Shown here one piece after another: positions 15,901 to 17,967 of a stretch of DNA of 17,967 nucleotides. The stretch's first letter is position 1. Each line of letters begins with the position of its first letter. A program made the translations under genes and the position numbers. The DNA comes from Bacteroides sp. (lineage in GTDB: Bacteria; Bacteroidota; Bacteroidia; Bacteroidales; Muribaculaceae), in NCBI GenBank assembly GCA_014801735.1, contig JAAVDO010000001.1, forward strand, positions 1 to 17,967, given 5' to 3'. The notes beneath the pieces are model-generated. The model searched no databases. It was not told where the DNA came from and saw only the letters and a program-made list of their open reading frames with translations.

Positions 15901-16890
15901 GTCGGGCGACGGATTCTGGGTGGAGATGCACAGGGGGGTCATGGCGCCGTCGATCTCGGGCACTACGATACGGGCATTGAGGGTGCCTCCGCCAAGGGGA
16001 TTGCTTACGTCGAGCCAATCCTGGCGCGACTGGATAAGCGGAAATGGCATGAACAGGGGCACGTTCAGGTCATACAGACGGTTGATAAGCGAATCGTTGC
16101 CCAGACGCCCCATAGGCAGATAGACTATCGCGTCGGGATCGGTCGAGAGTATCATATCGGCGCGCCGCTTGCCGGTGGCTGTGATGGGATAGACATTGTA
16201 GCCGGCGCGGGTCAGCCGGCTGACGAGTGTGTCGATATGGGCGCGGTTGTTTTCGACCGGGAAATTTACTCCCGAGACGAAAGCGATGTTTTTTCCGCCG
16301 GGGTTGTAGAGGGAGCTTTCGCGCAGATGCTCAGTAAGCTCCTCGGCTTTCCCGAAGTAGCGACCGGCCTCGAGATGATAAAACATGTCGGATGGCAGCA
16401 CGACCGGAGGGGCGAAGGAGCGTTCGCCTATGCGGTTGGGTGTGGCTATGGCGCTGATATAGCGCAGCATATTGCGGTAGTTAGCGCTGCAGGGATTGGA
16501 AAAGTATTCCTGCATGCGGGCGCACTGGAGCGAGTCGAGGTTGCCGGTCACCACGTAACTGAAATTGCGGAGGGTGTTAGTAAACACCGGCACGCCCTTG
16601 CGGATGGCTTTGTCGAGCGAGACCATCTGCATGGAGTCAAGATACAGCCCACGGCCAAACATCACCACGGCGTCATAGTCGTCGAATCCGGATGCCTCCG
16701 CCATTTCCCTGCACTCCACTTTGATATGGCGGCTGTCGTTGTTGAGCACGATCTCGGCCGCCTGGGCCGGCAGTGGATTCACGACGAGGATGCGTGTGGG
16801 ACGGAACCATGTGTCATAGATGGCCAGCGTGGCAAATCCGATACAGATTGCCACGGCGATGATAAGACTGATTTGCCTGACTCCCGACAT
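12994..16890 (-). CDS. hmuS: HmuS-type CobN/BchH-family chelatase, membrane anchored
   Basis: A 1298-residue class I chelatase large subunit related to CobN and BchH/ChlH. An N-terminal TM (about 7-26) and a C-terminal TM (about 1271-1290) followed by RRKPKDKS put the large middle part in the periplasm by the positive-inside rule. The family signature IHFGTHGNLEFTPGKN is at 539-554 with His540 and His544, followed by a GLSQADWAEVLTG segment. The middle and C-terminal regions match CobN through GAYYVMGVPYSD, VAQAMRMLGVEPV and the Trp/Tyr-rich VYDDLYAIYI stretch. The usual annotation is cobaltochelatase subunit CobN, but no CobS/CobT or ChlI/ChlD gene is in view and the neighbours match hmuTUV, so HmuS, a haem-processing protein, fits better. 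It starts 3 nt after the upstream stop. The HmuS name rests on context and family and is not proved. Confidence 0.85.
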   Translation of the reverse strand: MSGVRQISLIIAVAICIGFATLAIYDTWFRPTRILVVNPLPAQAAEIVLNNDSRHIKVECREMAEASGFDDYDAVVMFGRGLYLDSMQMVSLDKAIRKGVPVFTNTLRNFSYVVTGNLDSLQCARMQEYFSNPCSANYRNMLRYISAIATPNRIGERSFAPPVVLPSDMFYHLEAGRYFGKAEELTEHLRESSLYNPGGKNIAFVSGVNFPVENNRAHIDTLVSRLTRAGYNVYPITATGKRRADMILSTDPDAIVYLPMGRLGNDSLINRLYDLNVPLFMPFPLIQSRQDWLDVSNPLGGGTLNARIVVPEIDGAMTPLCISTQNPSPDGYLLYTPEQERVDAFMEQFTRFMALRDKPNSRKKIAIGYFKSLGKDALLASGMEVVPSLYNFLKRLRSEGYDVSGLPPTLSEFRSEIMAKGSVMGSYAPAAQEKFMADGDPVWISATEYEKWAREVLLPEKYAQVEERYGKAPGSLLARGDSMAVAAIRYGNILLFPQPRPALGDDDFKLVHGAEVAPPHSYLAPYLYMQKAFDADALIHFGTHGNLEFTPGKNAGLSQADWAEVLTGNRPHFYFYTTGNVGEAIIAKRRSHAVIVTHLTPPYVESGMRQKYSALIEELHQAIADPSANTPELKKKIIGFGLHRDLSLDSLAAGAYTADELKKVDSFVEELSNEKITGAYYVMGVPYSDKDMTSTVLAIAADPLAYTRARADFEKGKIAESQLKDFNYITHHYLPAARRDIAAVLSSGNQASGHTDAGDAIEYRRLLTESAGAEVNAMVSALSGKPVRPAPGGDPVLNPNVLPMGRNMYSVNAEATPGTKAWTDGVALAEKTLTDYYEHHGEYPRKVSYTFWAGEFISSQGATVAQAMRMLGVEPVRDEQGRVMDLRLTPSEELGRPRINILVQVSGQLRDIASSRLKMLTDAVRLAAGATDDIYPNYVAEGSLAQEKELMEKGESPVRARELSAMRIFGPVNSGYSTGMLRFTENSGEWDSSAELAEGYLNNMCAAYGDDDNWGVADRNLFTSAINNTDIIVQPRQSNTWGPVSLDHVYEFTGALSLAATAITGKEPDAVLADYRNAYLPRLQDTREAIAIETRATILNPQYISERMKGDATTAQMFGEIFRNIFGWSATRPGALSPTVYDDLYAIYISDVNGLGIEDYFDRINPAAMQEMTATMLESARKGYWKASEEQLTATARLHSRMTEKHGAPCTEFVCANRKLQQFVASHLDADGADAYTARINEAITENPQAKVLKEQQRTVLSNLSADSPSAFLLPVVIILLIAAGVIIALRRKPKDKS

Positions 16891-16893
16891 GGC

Positions 16894-17793
16894 TCAGAGG
16901 GTTGCGTTGATGGTGGCTGCCTTGGTGGCTGCGGCGTCGAGCACCGGGGCCTGGAGGGCGGCGCGGATGTGGTCGATATAGATCTCGCGTATTCCGGGGA
17001 TGCTGCCGAGGCTCTCGAGCAGGGGCGTCACGCTGAAACCTTCGCTCTCGAGGTTCTCGCGCCACTCGCCGCCGATGTCGTTGCGGGCATGGTCGCCGGC
17101 AACGAGCATGAACGGAACCAGTGTCACATTCTTAGCCCGCGATGCCTTGAGCTTGGCCAGGGTGGTTTCGTAGTCGGGATAGCCCTCGACGGTAGCGACA
17201 TGGAATGCAGGCGCTCCAGCGGCCGTGAACATATAGTCGATCTGCGAGTAGATGGCCGTGGCAGGGGTCGAGGTACCGTGACCGATCAATACCACCGCAC
17301 CGTTGCGGGCTGTGCGTGGCGCAAAGCGGTCGCGCAGAATGGAAACCACGTTCTGGCAGTCGTCGACGGAATAAAGCAGCGGGCGGCCTACGCGGATCTC
17401 CTTGAAGAACGGTGCCATCAGTGAAGCCTCGCCGCGGAGCACTTCAGCCTCGATGCCGTCGATCACGTTAGAACCCTGAACAACAACGTGGGTATAGCCG
17501 TCGGCGGCCAGGCGGAGCAGAGCTTCCTGGGGTGTAGGCTTGGAGATGCCCCTCTTGCGGAGGCGGCTGATTATGATGCGCGAGGTATAGGCCTCGAATA
17601 CATCGGTGTCGGGGAAGGCGGTGCGGACGCGGTCGTTGAGGGCGTCGATAGTGGTAGCTCGCGTGTCGTCGTAGGTGGTGCCGAAATGCACCATCAGGAT
17701 CGCGGTCTTTTCGCCCGGGCGGTCGCCGAAGCCGGTGGCCCCGGCCGGGAGTGCCGACAGGAGCAACAGAATCAGGGGTAACAGGTATCTCAT
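16894..17793 (-). CDS. cbiK: Secreted CbiK-type (class II) chelatase
   Basis: A 299-residue member of the CbiK sirohydrochlorin cobaltochelatase family. The N-terminus MRYLLPLILLLLSALPAGA is a Sec signal peptide with a probable cleavage after residue 19, so the enzyme is exported. Family residues are visible: LMVHFGTTYDDTR (33-45), an Ile-x-Gly-x-Glu-like turn DGIEAE (112-117), LIGHGTSTP (169-177) with His172, and PFMLVAGDHARNDI (227-240) with His235. His172 and His235 correspond to the two metal-binding histidines of CbiK/CbiKP; Glu115 or Glu117 is the likely acidic ligand. A periplasmic form, CbiKP, is known in Desulfovibrio. Here the gene is first in an operon with an HmuS-type protein, which suggests metal insertion into or removal from a tetrapyrrole in the periplasm rather than cobalamin synthesis. 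About 10 residues at the C-terminus (AAATKAATIN) are low complexity. Confidence 0.88.
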   Translation of the reverse strand: MRYLLPLILLLLSALPAGATGFGDRPGEKTAILMVHFGTTYDDTRATTIDALNDRVRTAFPDTDVFEAYTSRIIISRLRKRGISKPTPQEALLRLAADGYTHVVVQGSNVIDGIEAEVLRGEASLMAPFFKEIRVGRPLLYSVDDCQNVVSILRDRFAPRTARNGAVVLIGHGTSTPATAIYSQIDYMFTAAGAPAFHVATVEGYPDYETTLAKLKASRAKNVTLVPFMLVAGDHARNDIGGEWRENLESEGFSVTPLLESLGSIPGIREIYIDHIRAALQAPVLDAAATKAATINATL

Positions 17794-17804
17794 GATCGTT
17801 TCTT

Positions 17805-17836
17805 AAAAATTCCCCCGAAGCAATCCCTGCTTCGGG
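17805..17836 (-). terminator. Terminator-like hairpin just upstream of the cbiK start
   Basis: A 9-bp stem (17814-17822 with 17828-17836) and 5-nt loop are followed on the minus strand by GGAA and five T (complement of 17805-17809). The ATG of cbiK (17793) lies only 11 nt further on. The T run is on the minus strand only. It ends the partial gene at the right edge, or acts as an attenuator or partial terminator between it and the chelatase operon. No good TTTG/TAnnTTTG promoter is visible between the partial gene's stop and cbiK. Confidence 0.65.
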
Positions 17837-17886
17837 AGAACTGGCAGAATAAAAAAAGAGTCGATTAAAAAAGTCGGTATTTGAGA

Positions 17887-17967
17887 TTATTTCGTGTCTT
17901 CAACCACTCGGATCTGTTCGAAATAGTAGCCCGACGCCATGGTGGCGCCCTGCGTGGTCTGGCCGGT
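17887..17967 (-). CDS. 3' end of an unidentified gene (partial)
   Basis: The last 26 codons and a TAA stop (17887-17889) of a minus-strand gene that continues beyond the right edge. The readable end is TGQTTQGATMASGYYFEQIR followed by VVEDTK. It does not have the aromatic-ending beta-strand of a TonB-dependent receptor, so it is probably not the outer-membrane receptor itself; an HmuY-like or other secreted protein is possible, but the fragment is too short to say. It lies 93 nt upstream of cbiK and the terminator-like hairpin lies between them. Confidence 0.55.
   Translation of the reverse strand, partial: TGQTTQGATMASGYYFEQIRVVEDTK

Noticed and set aside
16237..17424. Long plus-strand open frame (395 codons) opposite the HmuS and CbiK genes
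   Set aside because: It spans the junction of two well-supported minus-strand genes, its translation is rich in His, Gly and Arg without hydrophobic core patterns, and it has no family resemblance. It is an antisense shadow in GC-rich coding sequence.
1..17967. CRISPR arrays, insertion sequences, phage genes, tRNA or rRNA genes
   Set aside because: I looked for evenly spaced repeats, terminal inverted repeats with transposase, integrase motifs and tRNA-like folds and saw none that could be supported.

Overview
The window looks like a chromosomal segment from a gut-type member of the Bacteroidales, possibly a Muribaculaceae-like organism (the family is a guess). Supporting signs are: -7 boxes of the Bacteroidota type (TAnnTTTG) upstream of several genes; little sign of Shine-Dalgarno sequences; a long signal peptidase I directly followed by a WbqC-family gene; and an hmu-type cluster (CobN-like protein, small membrane protein, ExbB-like protein, DUF2149 protein). 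I see no insertion sequence, phage gene, tRNA, rRNA or CRISPR array.

Layout. Positions 1-365 have no protein gene but hold a candidate ~120-nt small RNA on the minus strand, with a strong promoter, a 5' hairpin and a terminator hairpin. An AI-2E-family permease (minus) and an MFS transporter (plus) then diverge from a shared promoter region near 1518-1604. The MFS gene is followed by a DUF3332 envelope protein and a strong terminator. Next, on the plus strand, comes a housekeeping run: argS, a Bax-inhibitor-1 family membrane protein, dapB, a hairpin, lepB and a WbqC-family gene. A two-TM potassium-channel-type protein and an O6-alkylguanine-DNA alkyltransferase (ogt type) lie on the minus strand, then a YccF-family membrane protein on the plus strand.

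From 17793 down to 11587 on the minus strand runs a tightly packed five-gene operon: a secreted CbiK-type (class II) chelatase; a large CobN/HmuS-type (class I) chelatase subunit anchored by a TM segment at each end; a polytopic HmuT-like protein; an ExbB/TolQ/MotA-type protein; and a DUF2149 protein that resembles ExbD, with an Asp at the start of its single TM helix. The last four genes overlap by 4 nt at each junction. This matches the STUV part of the hmu haem-utilisation operon known from Porphyromonas and Bacteroides. No CobS/CobT or ChlI/ChlD AAA+ partner is in view, so the usual label 'cobaltochelatase CobN' is probably misleading here.

The most interesting idea from the window is that this cluster is a periplasmic tetrapyrrole metal-handling machine in which a proton-motive-force motor (ExbB/ExbD-like) takes the place of the ATPase that cytoplasmic class I chelatases use. 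A second, secreted class II chelatase is encoded in the same transcript. The right edge holds only the last 26 codons of another minus-strand gene, separated from the chelatase operon by a terminator-like hairpin.
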